Shown here in pieces: positions 7,817 through 15,574 of a DNA stretch of 64,000 bases. The notes under the pieces were generated by a model that was given only the letters and a program-made list of their open reading frames with translations, searched no databases and had not been told where the DNA came from. Origin of the DNA: Bin87 sp965243255 (GTDB lineage: Bacteria; Chloroflexota; Dehalococcoidia; Lucifugimonadales; UBA3495); contig CBDEUH010000004.1 in the NCBI GenBank assembly GCA_965243255.1, positions 2,852,001 through 2,916,000 of the forward strand, in the 5' to 3' direction. The translations under genes were made by a program, and so were the position numbers. The first letter of the stretch is position 1, and each line of letters starts with the position of its first letter.

Positions 7817-9463
7817 TTGCTTAATCGTTTCTCCGACCTGCGTTACGACTTGAGAACTCTCCGGGGGGATGTCCTGGGGGGCGTTACTGCGGCGGTGGTG
7901 GGTCTGCCGGTGGCGTTGGCCTTCGGCCTGGCGGCCGGACTGGGTCCGGCGGCCGGAATCTACGGGGCCATCGCGGTCGGTTTCTTCGCCGCTGTGTTCG
8001 GAGGCACCAGGTCGTTGATCTCCGGGCCCACCGGCTCGATGACCGTGGCCATGGCGGTGATAGTTGCGGCCCATGCAGACAACATCGGCGAGGCTTTCAC
8101 CATAGTCATACTGGCCGGCCTGATACAGATAATGTTCGGCCTGCTGCGAATCGGGCGCTTCGTTACCTACACCCCATACTCGGTTATATCCGGGTTTATG
8201 ACCGGGGTCGGCGTGATAATCATAGTCGGGCAGAGCCTGCCCTTCCTGGGCGTGCCGGCCGCGTCCGGCGGCACGATAGAAACTCTCCGGAACTTTACCG
8301 AGATAATTGGCAACTTCAGCATCAGCGCTCTGGTGATATCCATCATTACCCTGGCGGTGGGATTCTTCTGGCCCAACCGGTTCGACAAGTACCTTCCCTC
8401 GACCCTGGTGGCCCTGGTGGTCGGGACGCTGCTGGGCGTTTTCTGGCTCACCGACGCGCCGGTCATCGGAGCCGTGCCCACGGACCTGCCCACCTTCCAG
8501 TTGCCGGAGACTTCCCCCGGCGCCCTGGCCCGGGCCATCGAGCCGGCCATGGTCATAGCCCTGGTGGGTTCCGTGGACACTCTGCTCACCGCTTTGGTGG
8601 GCGATTCCATGACGCGGACGCGCCACGACCCGAACCGGGAGCTGCTGGCCCAGGGCCTGGGCAACGTGCTCACCGGATTTATCCGGGGCCTGCCCGGTTC
8701 CGGCGCTACTCCCAGCACGGTGGCCAACATCCGGGCTGGCGGATGGACCTTCTGGTCCGGCGTGATTGCGGTAGCCATCCTGATCGTCATGGTGATGCTG
8801 CTGGGCGAGTACGTCGCCCTGATCCCCACCGCGGTGCTGGCCGGCATCCTGGTGAAAGTTGCCCTGGACACCATTGACTGGCGGTTCGTCGCCCGGATGC
8901 ACCGGGTGCAGCGCGAGCACCTGGTGGTGATGCTGCTCACTTTGGGGCTGACGGTGTTTCTCGATCTGGTGGCCGCCGTTGCCGTGGGAATGATCGCCGC
9001 CGCGGTTACCAGCGCGCGCCAGTTCGAGCGCCTGGAGCTGGACAGCGTCATATCCGTACCCATACTCGACCAGAGCTTCTTCGGCGATGGCGACGGCCAG
9101 GAGGAGGCGGACCTGTTCACCGCCCGGGTTGGCATGGTCGCGCTGCGGGGGGCCTTCACCGTCGCATCCTCCGGCAAGCTGATTGACACCATCGGCGAGG
9201 ACATCCGCGAGCATGAGGTGGTGATTCTCAATTTCTCCGACACGGTGCATATCGACGACAGCGCAGCCCTGGTGGTGGAGCAGCTCATCGACACGGCCAT
9301 ACTCCAGGACACCGACTGCATCGTCATGGGCCTGTCGGGCGGGCCAGCCCGCAACCTCGGCGCGCTGGACATCCTGAAGCGCGTCCCCGAGGACCAGATA
9401 GTCGGCAGCATGGACGAAGCCAGGGAAACGGCGGCCCGGCTGCTGGCGGCACAGGACGCCTGA
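7817..9463 (+). CDS. SulP (SLC26-type) anion transporter with STAS domain
   Basis: About 548 aa. The first 430 residues are SulP transmembrane helices, starting DVLGGVTAAVVGLPVALAFG with the family blocks YGAIAVGFFAAVFGGTRSLISGPTG and FIRGLPGSGATPSTVANI. The C-terminal STAS domain ends in VILNFSDTVHIDDSAALVV, with the conserved Asp-Ser. Family members move sulfate, bicarbonate or other anions; a sodium-bicarbonate or sulfate substrate cannot be told apart here. The open frame runs back into tRNA-Leu, so the true start must lie after 7787; TTG at 7817 is the first candidate and TTG at 7850 a second. No clear RBS precedes either. Confidence is high for the function and low for the start. Confidence 0.85.
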   Translation: MLNRFSDLRYDLRTLRGDVLGGVTAAVVGLPVALAFGLAAGLGPAAGIYGAIAVGFFAAVFGGTRSLISGPTGSMTVAMAVIVAAHADNIGEAFTIVILAGLIQIMFGLLRIGRFVTYTPYSVISGFMTGVGVIIIVGQSLPFLGVPAASGGTIETLRNFTEIIGNFSISALVISIITLAVGFFWPNRFDKYLPSTLVALVVGTLLGVFWLTDAPVIGAVPTDLPTFQLPETSPGALARAIEPAMVIALVGSVDTLLTALVGDSMTRTRHDPNRELLAQGLGNVLTGFIRGLPGSGATPSTVANIRAGGWTFWSGVIAVAILIVMVMLLGEYVALIPTAVLAGILVKVALDTIDWRFVARMHRVQREHLVVMLLTLGLTVFLDLVAAVAVGMIAAAVTSARQFERLELDSVISVPILDQSFFGDGDGQEEADLFTARVGMVALRGAFTVASSGKLIDTIGEDIREHEVVILNFSDTVHIDDSAALVVEQLIDTAILQDTDCIVMGLSGGPARNLGALDILKRVPEDQIVGSMDEARETAARLLAAQDA

Positions 9464-9508
9464 GCTGCCGACACCGGGCAGCGCGGGCAGCTTTCGCGGA
9501 GGCTAACC

Positions 9509-9898
9509 ATGGAAAAGGTCAGAAAGAACTATCCCGACATCGCTCCTTCCGGGCCGACGTTCAGCCGAGGCGTTCGGGTGGGCAACCTGCTGTTCATCGC
9601 CGGCTGCACCGCCCGCGGCACCGATGCCCAGGGCGGCGGGATGATGGACCAGCTGCGCGTAACCCTGGACCGCATCGTCCGCATCGTGGCTGAAGAAGGG
9701 GGCGCGCCGTCGGACATCGTGAAGATCACCACCTACGTAACCAGCATCCCGGCCTGGCGCGAGGATGGCGAGCAGCAGGCTGCGTTGTTCTCCGAGTTCT
9801 TCCAGGGCGATTACCCCGCCAATACGCTGGTGGAGATAACCGCCCTGGCCGAGCCGGGGCTGGACGTGGAGATTGAGGCCATCGCCGAGCTGGGCTAG
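9509..9898 (+). CDS. RidA/YjgF-family protein lacking the catalytic arginine
   Basis: 129 aa, the normal length of the trimeric Rid family, whose RidA members deaminate reactive enamine/imine intermediates. GCGGAGG precedes the ATG. The fold is recognisable from FSRGVRVGNLLFIAGCTARG, then the helix DQLRVTLDRIVRIVAEEG and the C-terminal YPANTLVEITALAEPGLDVEIEAIA. In RidA the last block carries an essential Arg in a P-A-R-S/T context; here it is Asn. Imine deaminase activity is therefore doubtful, and this fits one of the Rid subfamilies of unknown role. It overlaps the convergent LLM gene by 4 bp. Confidence 0.85.
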   Translation: MEKVRKNYPDIAPSGPTFSRGVRVGNLLFIAGCTARGTDAQGGGMMDQLRVTLDRIVRIVAEEGGAPSDIVKITTYVTSIPAWREDGEQQAALFSEFFQGDYPANTLVEITALAEPGLDVEIEAIAELG

Positions 9899-11196
9899 TC
9901 GTCCGCTGCGGTGGCTCCCTCCGGTACTGCTGCGGGGCCGTTGACCTGCGCCACGTAGGGTTTGCCGGTGGCCGGGTCAACCTCAAAGGGGCCGGGCAGT
10001 TCCAGCTCGTCGGCGATTTCGCGGACGGCCGGCAGCACTTCCTCACCCATCAGGCGCAGGCTGCGCATGGCGTCGTCGTGGGTCATGGCGCCGTCGCCGT
10101 CCCAGAAGAAGATGCTGCCGGGGCGGATGGTCTCCAGCACGTGGCGGATGCGCGGGATCACCGTCTTGGGCGTGCCGGAGATGATGGTGTAGTCGGCGAT
10201 CTGCTGCTCGTAGGGTCGGCCCAACACGCCGGCCGGCCCGGCTCCGCCGCCGCCGCGGGCTGCCGTGGCCACGGCCTGGGTGGGCAGCACCCGCCGGCGG
10301 GACGTCAGGCCGGGGAGCTGCAGCAGCGCCGGGTTGTTGGTGCCCTCGTTGCCGGCCAGGAAGGGATTGCTGGGGCCCTGCACGTACTTGCGCCCGGTCT
10401 GCTCGGCCAGCTCTTCGGTTTCGTCAACGTGGACTTTCCAGAGGTAGCCGATGTTCTGGGGGCCGGACTCGTAGCCCAGCTCCTCGGCGGTGTCGTGGTA
10501 GAGCTGGAAAGCCTGCTTGGTGGGTTCCATCTCGGTGGCCAGCATGATGTAGGGGATGCGCTGCTCGGCGGCCCACATCAGCGAGTCGCGGCTGACCACG
10601 CCGGGCAGCCAGATGGGCGGGTGGGGACTCTGGTAGGGACGCACCCAGGGGTTGACGTGGCGGAAGTGGTAGTGCTTGCCCTCCCAGCGGAAGGGGCCGG
10701 GAGTGGTCCACGCCTTGACGATGAGCTCGTGCGCCTCCTTGAAACGCTCCCAGTTGTAGTGGGGCTCCACGTTGTGGGCCACGCTTTCCCGTCCGGTGCC
10801 GCGCACCCAGCCGGAGACCAGGCGGCCCCGGGAGATCATGTCAATCATCGACAGCTGTTCCACCAGCCACAGGGGGTCGTCCCAGATGGGGATGATGTTG
10901 CCCAGTAGCACAATCTTGGCGCGGTTGGTGATGCGAGCCAGGATGGATGCCTCCACGTTCATCGCGCCGCCCATGCAGAATGGGGTGCTGTGGTGCTCGT
11001 TGAGCATCAGGCCGTCGAAGCCCATCTCCTCGGCGTAGATTTTTTCGTCCAGGTAGCGGTTGTAGAGGTTGGCGCCGAGCTGAGCGTCGTAGATTTCGTT
11101 GCTGACGCTCAGGTCCATGATGGGCTTGCCGGTAGCGCCGAAGTAGCCGGACTTGGGGTCCTGGTAGGGCCTTTCGGTGAAGTATCCGATGAACAT
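9895..11196 (-). CDS. LLM-class flavin-dependent oxidoreductase
   Basis: 433 aa, a bacterial-luciferase-like TIM barrel that uses FMN or F420 for oxygenation or hydride transfer. Typical blocks are AEEMGFDGLMLNEHHSTPF, NRAKIVLLGNIIPIWDDPLWLVEQLSMIDMISRGRL, and the C-terminal PKTVIPRIRHVLETIRPGSIFFW. The insertion from about residue 280 to 330 contains a Gly/Ala-rich loop (ATAARGGGGAGPAGV), longer than in most relatives. GGAG sits eight bases before the ATG at 11196. Substrate is unknown. It is the largest of four LLM genes in the window. Confidence 0.88.
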   Translation of the reverse strand: MFIGYFTERPYQDPKSGYFGATGKPIMDLSVSNEIYDAQLGANLYNRYLDEKIYAEEMGFDGLMLNEHHSTPFCMGGAMNVEASILARITNRAKIVLLGNIIPIWDDPLWLVEQLSMIDMISRGRLVSGWVRGTGRESVAHNVEPHYNWERFKEAHELIVKAWTTPGPFRWEGKHYHFRHVNPWVRPYQSPHPPIWLPGVVSRDSLMWAAEQRIPYIMLATEMEPTKQAFQLYHDTAEELGYESGPQNIGYLWKVHVDETEELAEQTGRKYVQGPSNPFLAGNEGTNNPALLQLPGLTSRRRVLPTQAVATAARGGGGAGPAGVLGRPYEQQIADYTIISGTPKTVIPRIRHVLETIRPGSIFFWDGDGAMTHDDAMRSLRLMGEEVLPAVREIADELELPGPFEVDPATGKPYVAQVNGPAAVPEGATAADD

Positions 11197-11229
11197 GATG
11201 GGTCTCCTTGTGGGCGGGTTTGCCGGTGG

Positions 11230-12024
11230 CTATTGGCTGCGCTCTACGCGGTCAATCAGGGCTTGCAGGGCGGCGACGGCTTGGGGTATGTCCCGGGCGA
11301 TGGCCGGCTTGTTCAGGGGGAGGTGCTCGTGGGCGTAGAGGGCGGCGCCGCTGAACTCGGTGAGATAACGATAGTCTTCGCCCGGAACGGGGGCGTCGGG
11401 CGGCAGTATGCGGTACTGCCGAATGCTTTGGATGAGGACGCGGAGGTTGTGTCCGTCGCGTCCGCTGGAGGGATATTCGAAGCCGTGGGCTGCGATAACC
11501 GCTTTGTAGGCGTTTTCCAGCGCGTTTTGCGCCATGCGGCCGATTTGCTTGTCGTCAAATGATGCCACGGCTCCCAATGATGCTAGTGTAGCAAGTCCGT
11601 CGGCGGCCCCGGTGGCGTCTTGGATTTTGCCGTCAACGTCGGCCCAATCGATGGATTCTTCGGGCATATTGGTGGGTTCTCCGGCTATGATGGGCGCGCC
11701 CTGCTTGGCAATGGCATTGGCCAGGTTGTTGCGCAGGTGGCGACGGCTGTCGAACTCGCCCCGAGTCATGCAGATTACGTCGATGCCCGACGCTTCCGGC
11801 AGCTGGGCCTTTTGCAGCGTTCGGGCATGGTCGCGCAACTCTTCCAACCACCTTTCGGAGGGCTGTGGCTCCTTGATAATCAGAACGTCGATGTCCGAGT
11901 CAGGGCGGTGGTCGCCACGGGCGCGGGAGCCGAACAGGATGGTTTGCTGCGGTTGGGCTATGCGATGGACCGCGCGGGCAACGGCCATGGCGCGCCGGTC
12001 GGTTTTGATGTCACGGGTGGTCAT
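11230..12024 (-). CDS. fused MNT nucleotidyltransferase-HEPN protein
   Basis: 264 aa with two domains in one chain. Residues about 15-110 form a minimal nucleotidyltransferase with GSRARGDHRPDSDIDVLII, holding the Gly-Ser and the Asp-x-Asp that bind metal and nucleotide. Residues about 145-260 form a HEPN domain of the PF05168 kind: AQNALENAYKAVIAAHGFEYP, then GHNLRVLIQSI and a late helix AVAALQALIDRV. MNT and HEPN normally occur as two adjacent genes forming a toxin-antitoxin pair in which MNT modifies HEPN. The canonical HEPN RNase motif R-x4-6-H is not obvious. Function may be regulatory or toxin-like. It ends 33 bp before the LLM start and could share its operon. Confidence 0.8.
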   Translation of the reverse strand: MTTRDIKTDRRAMAVARAVHRIAQPQQTILFGSRARGDHRPDSDIDVLIIKEPQPSERWLEELRDHARTLQKAQLPEASGIDVICMTRGEFDSRRHLRNNLANAIAKQGAPIIAGEPTNMPEESIDWADVDGKIQDATGAADGLATLASLGAVASFDDKQIGRMAQNALENAYKAVIAAHGFEYPSSGRDGHNLRVLIQSIRQYRILPPDAPVPGEDYRYLTEFSGAALYAHEHLPLNKPAIARDIPQAVAALQALIDRVERSQ

Positions 12025-12043
12025 GGTTCGTCACGTTGGTGGT

Positions 12044-12065
12044 TTGACAGTCTCACCATGAGCGG
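12044..12065 (+). repeat. dispersed TTGACAG-CTCA-x3-TGAGCGG repeat, copy 1
   Basis: Intergenic 22-bp element with an internal palindrome CTCA-CCA-TGAG. Related copies lie at 17317-17339 and 23891-23913. All three are outside intact genes. Confidence 0.5.
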
Positions 12066-12090
12066 CTACCGGTGGTTTTGAGTTGTGTGG

Positions 12091-12891
12091 TCAGGAGGAC
12101 AGGAAGTCCCTGACGATGGCGACGAACTCGTCGGCTTTTTCGATGTGGGGGTTATGGCCGCAGTTGTCCAGCAGGGCGACGGTGGATCCGGGGATGGACT
12201 GGTGGAAGACCTGGCTGGCGCTGACGGGGACGATTGCATCGTCTTGCCCCCAGACGATTTTCGTGGGCAGCCGCTTGAGGCGGTGCAGCAGGTTGGGCAG
12301 TCCGGCGTAGTGCATGTAGGGGCGCCAGCTCAGGCGGCAGGCTTCCTCCCGGGCGACTTCCCAGGCTTCGGCCAGCTCCGGGTCGGGTTCGTCGGGGCAG
12401 ATTTCCAGGAACTCCGGCGTGGCCGAAGTGTCGTGGAATCCGGCGGTGAGGAACTCCTTGGCCACGACCAGGAACATATCGTAAATGTCGCCTTCCGGGG
12501 GCTTGATGCCGGCGGGACTGACCAGCACCAGCTTGTTGAACAGGTCGGGCGACATGGCGGCCATCTCCGCGGCCAGCCAGCCGCCCAGGGAGAAGCCCAT
12601 GAGGTTGGCGCCCGACAGGTCCAGGTCGTCGATGGCTTCCAGATACCAGCCGGCCATGTCCCGCATGTTCATAATCCAGTCCTGGCGTTCGGTGGCCCCG
12701 AAGCCGGGATGGGAAGGCAGGTAGAGGGTATAGTCCTGGGACAGGGCCTGATGGCAGCGCAGCCAGCCGTGGTGGCCCAGCTCGCCGTGCAGGATGAGGA
12801 GGGGAGGGCCGCTGCCGCCCTGCACCAGTTGGAGGTTGACGCCGGCCGCCTTTACCAGTTGTTCCGTCCATGCCTGCGCGCCTGTGGCCAT
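12091..12891 (-). CDS. alpha/beta-fold hydrolase
   Basis: 266 aa. GGGAGGA precedes the ATG at 12891. The classical triad is visible: nucleophile in GFSLGGWLAA near residue 108, acid in WGQDDAIVPVSASQVF, and histidine in NCGHNPHIEKADEF close to the C-terminus. The oxyanion-hole block LLILHGELGHHGW replaces the common HGxPG with HGELG. C-C bond hydrolases of meta-cleavage pathways and simple esterases share this architecture, so the substrate is open. In the chromosome it follows a 121-aa gene of unknown function on the same strand, 79 bp upstream. Confidence 0.87.
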   Translation of the reverse strand: MATGAQAWTEQLVKAAGVNLQLVQGGSGPPLLILHGELGHHGWLRCHQALSQDYTLYLPSHPGFGATERQDWIMNMRDMAGWYLEAIDDLDLSGANLMGFSLGGWLAAEMAAMSPDLFNKLVLVSPAGIKPPEGDIYDMFLVVAKEFLTAGFHDTSATPEFLEICPDEPDPELAEAWEVAREEACRLSWRPYMHYAGLPNLLHRLKRLPTKIVWGQDDAIVPVSASQVFHQSIPGSTVALLDNCGHNPHIEKADEFVAIVRDFLSS

Positions 12892-12970
12892 TTTGGGGTG
12901 TCCTCCCTGGTTGGGGTAATCGCGCCGCTGGTTGATCTGGGTACGGGCAGGCGCGACTATTGCGTCGTCA

Positions 12971-13336
12971 TCATACCCATGCCGGCAGGTTGGGACAAGG
13001 GTACAGAGGCTCCTGGGGCGGAAGGTCCCAGTCGAGGAGCCGGTCGTAGCGGTGGCTCCAGGCATAGCGGAGTAGATTGCAGACCATGACGTCGGGATAG
13101 GGGATTTCGTCCTTGCGTCGGCTTTCGTCCAGGTATTCGGCGAGGTTGCCGTAGGTGTCGGAGCGGAGGCCGGCGTCGGCGAAGCGCTGGATGACGTGGT
13201 GATTTTCGGGAGGGATGGAGTGCCGCCAGTCGTTGGCGACGGCTTCGGCGACGCGTCGGGCCTTGACGATGTCGATTTCGCGGGCGAACCGACGCTTGAG
13301 GGCGTGGATGCGGCGGCGGATTTGGTCGATGGTCAT
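12971..13336 (-). CDS. hypothetical protein
   Basis: 121 aa beginning MTIDQIRRRIHALKRRFAREI, with a GAGG purine tract eleven bases before the ATG. The N-terminal third is a basic amphipathic helix; the middle has an ENHHVIQRFADAGL stretch and the end is rich in Pro and Trp (YAWSHRYDRLLDWDLPPQEPLYPCP). The composition is that of a real globular protein, but I do not recognise the family. The basic N-terminus and its position next to a decayed HTH gene leave open a mobile-element origin. Confidence 0.55.
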   Translation of the reverse strand: MTIDQIRRRIHALKRRFAREIDIVKARRVAEAVANDWRHSIPPENHHVIQRFADAGLRSDTYGNLAEYLDESRRKDEIPYPDVMVCNLLRYAWSHRYDRLLDWDLPPQEPLYPCPNLPAWV

Positions 13337-13408
13337 GGGGCTACCTCGTGATTGTCAGAATCAGGATTTACCGGATTTCGGGATTTTCAGGATTGGGAAT
13401 CGGGTGGG

Positions 13409-13790
13409 CTATTGGAGGTGGCTGATGGCGTTTTCGAGGTTGTCGAGGTCGGAGCGGAGGTTTTCGAGGTCAGCGGCACGGAGGTTGAAGGAAAGGGTGT
13501 AGTTGGCGGCGCGGAGACGGATGGCCGGGTCGGGGTCGCTCATGGCGTCGGCGAGGACGGAGACGCAGAGAGGAGTGAGGGAGAGTAGTTTTGCCGGGCG
13601 ATGTTGGCGGATTGGCGGCGGATTTCGGCAAGGCAGTTGCTGAAGGCGGGGTCGGTGAGCCAACGGTAGAGGGTGGATTCGGCGACATTAGCGGCGCGGG
13701 CGGCCTGAGCGATGGTGGGCAAGCCGGCAACGATGGGCAGGGCGGCCTGCTGGCGTGGTGAAAGGGCGGAAAAGTCGATTTCCCTCTCGT
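13409..13790 (-). pseudogene. frameshifted helix-turn-helix gene
   Basis: Two minus-strand frames carry consecutive parts of one small protein. The upstream frame reads REIDFSALSPRQQAALPIVAG and then an HTH, TIAQAARAANVAESTLYRWL, ending at 13540. The downstream frame resumes with LLSLTPLCVSVLADAMSDPD and ends with a coiled coil LENLRSDLDNLENAISHL at 13409. Joining them needs a -1 shift near 13590. No ATG, GTG or TTG start with an RBS is found in the HTH frame, and a TGA lies upstream in it. The layout (HTH, then a helical tail with PAIRLRAA) resembles small DNA-binding proteins of phage or transposon type. I infer a decayed gene rather than programmed shifting. Confidence 0.55.
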
Positions 13791-14045
13791 TTCCTCCAAT
13801 CCAAGCAGGGCTGGCGGTGGGTCAGGAGGCAGAATGGGAGCCGGGAGAGGGGATTTGGGGGCGATTTCGGAGGTACTTGGAGGCCGGTGAGAGGATTTGG
13901 GAGGGCGGTTTTTGCGATGTTTGGACCTGGGCATTGGATGACTCTGGGCCTGAGTGGCGAGCTGGATTTGGATAGCCGGCCACCATGGTACAGATGTGCG
14001 GATAGCAGGTGCAAGGGGGAAGTGTCATCGTTTGCGGGATGCCGT
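13760..14045. repeat. degenerate dispersed element, copy A
   Basis: A poorly coding stretch that resembles 23735-24005. Shared segments, read on the minus strand, include GACACTT-CC-CTTGC, GTACCATG followed by CTATCCAA, CGCAAAA then CCTCTCA, and GGAGGAA then AGAGG. In copy A the element runs straight into the frameshifted HTH gene, so it is probably that gene's leader. No intact gene lies between 13791 and 14091. Confidence 0.4.
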
Positions 14046-14091
14046 GGCCCAAAGAGCGGCTTGGTCGCTGCTCGGGTTTTGAGATAGTGTT

Positions 14092-14511
14092 TTATTCCTC
14101 GTCTTCTTTCCAGGAGATGAAACGGACGGGGGAAATGACAATCAGGGTCAACCGTTCTTCGGCCAGCAGTTCCGCGGCGAACTCGGCGCCTCGCTCGTCC
14201 CCGTCGTAGAGGACGCACGTCCTGCGCACCATATCTTCCAGCCCGCGGTCGGTGATGCTGGCCGTGCCCTCGACGGTTACAAATGAATAGGGTCTATCCG
14301 CGGTGGGGACGCACAGGGCCACGGAGGAGTTGCGGCGAATGTTGCGCACCTTGACCGTATTTCTGCCGGCCATCACCAAAGCTTGGCCGTTATCCCAGAG
14401 AAACCAGACCGGCGCCACGTGGGGAGTGCCGGTGGGATACATGGTAACCAGCTGCGCCGTTCGGGGCTGGGATAGAAATTCAGCCACCTCTGCCGTGTTC
14501 AAAGTTCCCAA
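14092..14511 (-). CDS. pyridoxamine 5'-phosphate oxidase-fold flavin-binding protein
   Basis: About 139 aa. A split-barrel PPOX-type protein: LNTAEVAEFLSQPRTAQLVTMYPTGTPHVAPVWFLW, then VMAGRNTVKVRNIRRNSSVALCV and VTVEGTASITD. Members bind FMN or F420 and reduce small molecules, or bind haem. I prefer a TTG start at 14511 because AGGAGG lies seven bases upstream and it places the first conserved helix at the N-terminus; ATG at 14571 is the alternative. It stands alone on the minus strand. Confidence 0.78.
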   Translation of the reverse strand: MGTLNTAEVAEFLSQPRTAQLVTMYPTGTPHVAPVWFLWDNGQALVMAGRNTVKVRNIRRNSSVALCVPTADRPYSFVTVEGTASITDRGLEDMVRRTCVLYDGDERGAEFAAELLAEERLTLIVISPVRFISWKEDEE

Positions 14512-14667
14512 AGCATTGCCTCCTGTATCCTGTCGGTTCCGCGATGCAATTTGTCGACATACAGAACTCATTATAGTGAAAATGTAGCTGGCGGCGGGCC
14601 GATGATACAATTGCGATACTCGCCGGCAGCGCGCCGCCCTCGCCTGGCCGGACTACGGAGGCCCGCC

Positions 14668-14961
14668 ATGACCACCGTCAAACCCGAAACGCTGGAAAAA
14701 ATCGCCAGCATTATCAGGGCTGAGTTGCCCAAATACCTGTCCCCAGATTTCCGCATCAATGACGTGAAGGCGGAAAGTTGGGCCGGCCCCGATGCCGAGG
14801 ACTTTGTCCACGTGAGAGTAGTTCTTGAAGACGACCATCCAAAACTCGACCCCCAAACGAGGATGGATGCCAGGAGCAAGATGCGCGACCACTTCGAGCT
14901 GCTCGGAATCGACCCGCCTCCGGTCATTTCCTTTGCGATCCAGAGCGAAATGATCCGATGA
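14668..14961 (+). CDS. hypothetical protein paired with a HEPN protein
   Basis: 97 aa, starting at an ATG preceded by CGGAGGCCCGCC. An N-terminal helix (ETLEKIASIIRAELPKYL) is followed by a strand-rich middle FVHVRVVLEDD and a helix RMDARSKMRDHFELLGI. I do not recognise a family. Its last four bases ATGA are shared with the next gene's start, so the two are translationally coupled. The arrangement of a small first gene and a HEPN second gene is like many toxin-antitoxin operons. Confidence 0.65.
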   Translation: MTTVKPETLEKIASIIRAELPKYLSPDFRINDVKAESWAGPDAEDFVHVRVVLEDDHPKLDPQTRMDARSKMRDHFELLGIDPPPVISFAIQSEMIR

Positions 14962-15458
14962 CCACGCCCGATAACGCGCCACCATCCCCGGTTGACTGGC
15001 GAAACCTCATCCAGGCGGGGCGAGACCTCCTCAACTCGCAACAGTTGGGACGGCTTCCCACCGACGAACATATCCGTAGAGCCGTCAGCAACATCTACTA
15101 CGCTCTGTTCCACGCACTGGCAGAAAGCAACGCCAGCGCGCTCATTGGTTCACCAGGCAACGGGTTAACCGCCGCCGCCTGGTCTCGTATTTACCGAGGC
15201 CTGGACCACACTACAGCCCGCCGGGAACTACAGAGGCATCGGGAGGCATTTTCTGTCCAAACTCGGCGTTTCGCAGAGGCGTTTGCTGATATGCAGCAAC
15301 TCCGCCACATGGCCGACTACGACCACAGCGCTGCCATCACCATTAATGAAGTCAGCACCTGGCTTGATGACGCAGAAGCCACAATCCTAAACTACTTGCA
15401 ATCACCGCTGAGCGAGAGGATATACATCGCCACTCTGACGCTCATCAGGCCACGCTAA
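14958..15458 (+). CDS. HEPN-domain protein (UPF0332-like)
   Basis: 166 aa. Residues about 15-150 match the helical HEPN fold: an N-terminal LIQAGRDLLN, the hallmark IRRAVSNIYYALFHALAES, and a late RHMADYDHSAAITINEVSTWLDDAE, equivalent to the R-x-x-ADY segment of UPF0332-type HEPN proteins. HEPN proteins are often RNases or RNA-binding toxins. A strict R-x4-6-H RNase motif is not clear (candidates are RELQRH and RQLRH-like segments). The ATGA overlap with the 97-aa gene indicates one two-gene operon. Confidence 0.72.
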   Translation: MTTPDNAPPSPVDWRNLIQAGRDLLNSQQLGRLPTDEHIRRAVSNIYYALFHALAESNASALIGSPGNGLTAAAWSRIYRGLDHTTARRELQRHREAFSVQTRRFAEAFADMQQLRHMADYDHSAAITINEVSTWLDDAEATILNYLQSPLSERIYIATLTLIRPR

Positions 15459-15574
15459 ACGAGATCTCAAAGCGAACTCTGCCGTGTGGCCCTCGCGGTT
15501 GCCAAGCGGGGCGATTCGTGCCAGAATCGGCGCAGTTTGTGGGAACGATTGACTCCGCATTGAGAGGTACAGCC

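Noticed and set aside
13585..13600. Programmed -1 frameshift joining the HTH halves
   Set aside because: No canonical slippery heptamer in the right phase and no start codon for the first half; decay is simpler.
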